A DNA stretch of 14,485 nt, taken from contig USCO01000046.1 in NCBI GenBank assembly GCA_900553135.1, positions 1 through 14,485 on the forward strand. Reading direction: 5' to 3'. The DNA comes from an uncultured Eubacteriales bacterium (GTDB taxonomy: Bacteria > Bacillota > Clostridia > Oscillospirales > Oscillospiraceae). The position numbers and the translations under genes were made by a program. The notes beneath the pieces are model-generated. The model did no database searches. It saw only the letters and a list, made by a program, of their open reading frames with translations, and was not told the DNA's origin. Shown in pieces: positions 14,318 to 14,485 of this stretch (position 1 is the stretch's first letter; the number at the start of each line of letters is the position of its first letter).

Positions 14318-14345
14318 TTGCAATCCGTGCCCGCCGTGGTACAAT
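14318..14345 (+). promoter_or_regulatory. Strong predicted promoter with AT-rich upstream region
   Basis: TTGCAA (14318-14323), a 16-bp spacer and TACAAT (14340-14345), each close to the sigma-A consensus. Bases about 14270-14317 are strikingly A/T-rich with short A and T runs in an otherwise GC-rich genome, resembling an UP element. The leader from about 14352 to the ATG at 14430 is about 78 nt and contains short GGG/CCC complementary segments (14374-14400), but no known riboswitch was recognised. Confidence 0.75.
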
Positions 14346-14429
14346 ATTTTTATCAAACAGATCCCCATGGGACTCCCATCGGTCGGGACCCCAGGGCGCC
14401 ACTCTGACCGCAAAGAAGGAGCGTGCATC

Positions 14430-14485
14430 ATGTTGGAGAACCTGTTCTGGATTGGATTTGTCGGGGCCTTTGCCGCCATCCTCTT
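14430..14485 (+). CDS. N-terminus of a membrane protein (truncated by window end), possibly membrane pyrophosphatase
   Basis: Eighteen codons are present, beginning MLENLFWIGFVGAFAAIL; the gene continues right of the window. AAGGAG (14416-14421) precedes ATG 14430 by 8 nt. The hydrophobic start with an aromatic FW and an alanine/leucine core is the kind of first transmembrane helix seen in clostridial Na+/H+-translocating pyrophosphatases (HppA), and a strong promoter with a long leader would fit a highly expressed ion pump. With so little sequence this is a guess; any polytopic membrane protein remains possible. Confidence 0.45.
   Translation, partial: MLENLFWIGFVGAFAAIL

Noticed and set aside
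14374..14410. Riboswitch in the leader of the last gene
   Set aside because: Only short GGG/CCC complementarities are seen; no known riboswitch core could be recognised.

Overview
The window is a stretch of high-GC Firmicutes chromosome. Every gene has an AAAGGAG/GGAGG-type ribosome binding site, promoters fit the sigma-A consensus, and there are Trk potassium uptake genes, a BceAB-like exporter and an OmpR/HisKA two-component system. The GC-rich codon use together with these families suggests a gut clostridial lineage such as Oscillospiraceae (Flavonifractor/Lawsonibacter-like). That placement is inference from style, not from a marker gene.

Layout. (1) 1-880: the helper ATPase (IstB) of an IS21-family element, entered from the left edge, with a terminator and a pair of direct repeats behind it; it is visibly less GC-rich than the rest. 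(2) 943-3550: an ABC ATPase and FtsX-type permease, overlapping by 11 nt, resembling BceAB antimicrobial-peptide exporters. (3) 3686-5047: a MATE efflux pump with its own promoter, preceded by a perfect 15-bp hairpin. (4) 5031-5301: a non-coding stretch that is almost entirely consecutive hairpins, between convergent genes. (5) 5306-6804, minus strand: a secreted protein with a copper-amine-oxidase-like N-terminal domain and what looks like a degenerate NodB deacetylase domain, translationally coupled to a 102-aa protein of unknown function. (6) 6828-6867: two interleaved divergent promoters. (7) 6966-10511, plus strand: a probable five-gene operon encoding a UBA/DUF4342 membrane protein, an OmpR-type response regulator, a flavodoxin-like protein, a HAMP histidine kinase and a GIY-YIG protein, closed by a strong terminator. 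(8) 10660-11301: an exported protein of a conserved but unnamed family. (9) 11364-14194: trkA-trkH, overlapping by ATGA, then a strong terminator. (10) 14318-14485: a strong promoter and the first 18 codons of a membrane protein, possibly a membrane pyrophosphatase.

Functionally the region is about the cell envelope: drug/peptide export, a secreted envelope protein, signal transduction and ion homeostasis. The most unusual parts are the flavodoxin-like gene placed between a response regulator and its kinase, the apparent pseudo-deacetylase with its coupled small ORF, the interleaved divergent promoters, and the hairpin array at 5031-5301. No rRNA, tRNA, CRISPR array or recognisable riboswitch was seen.
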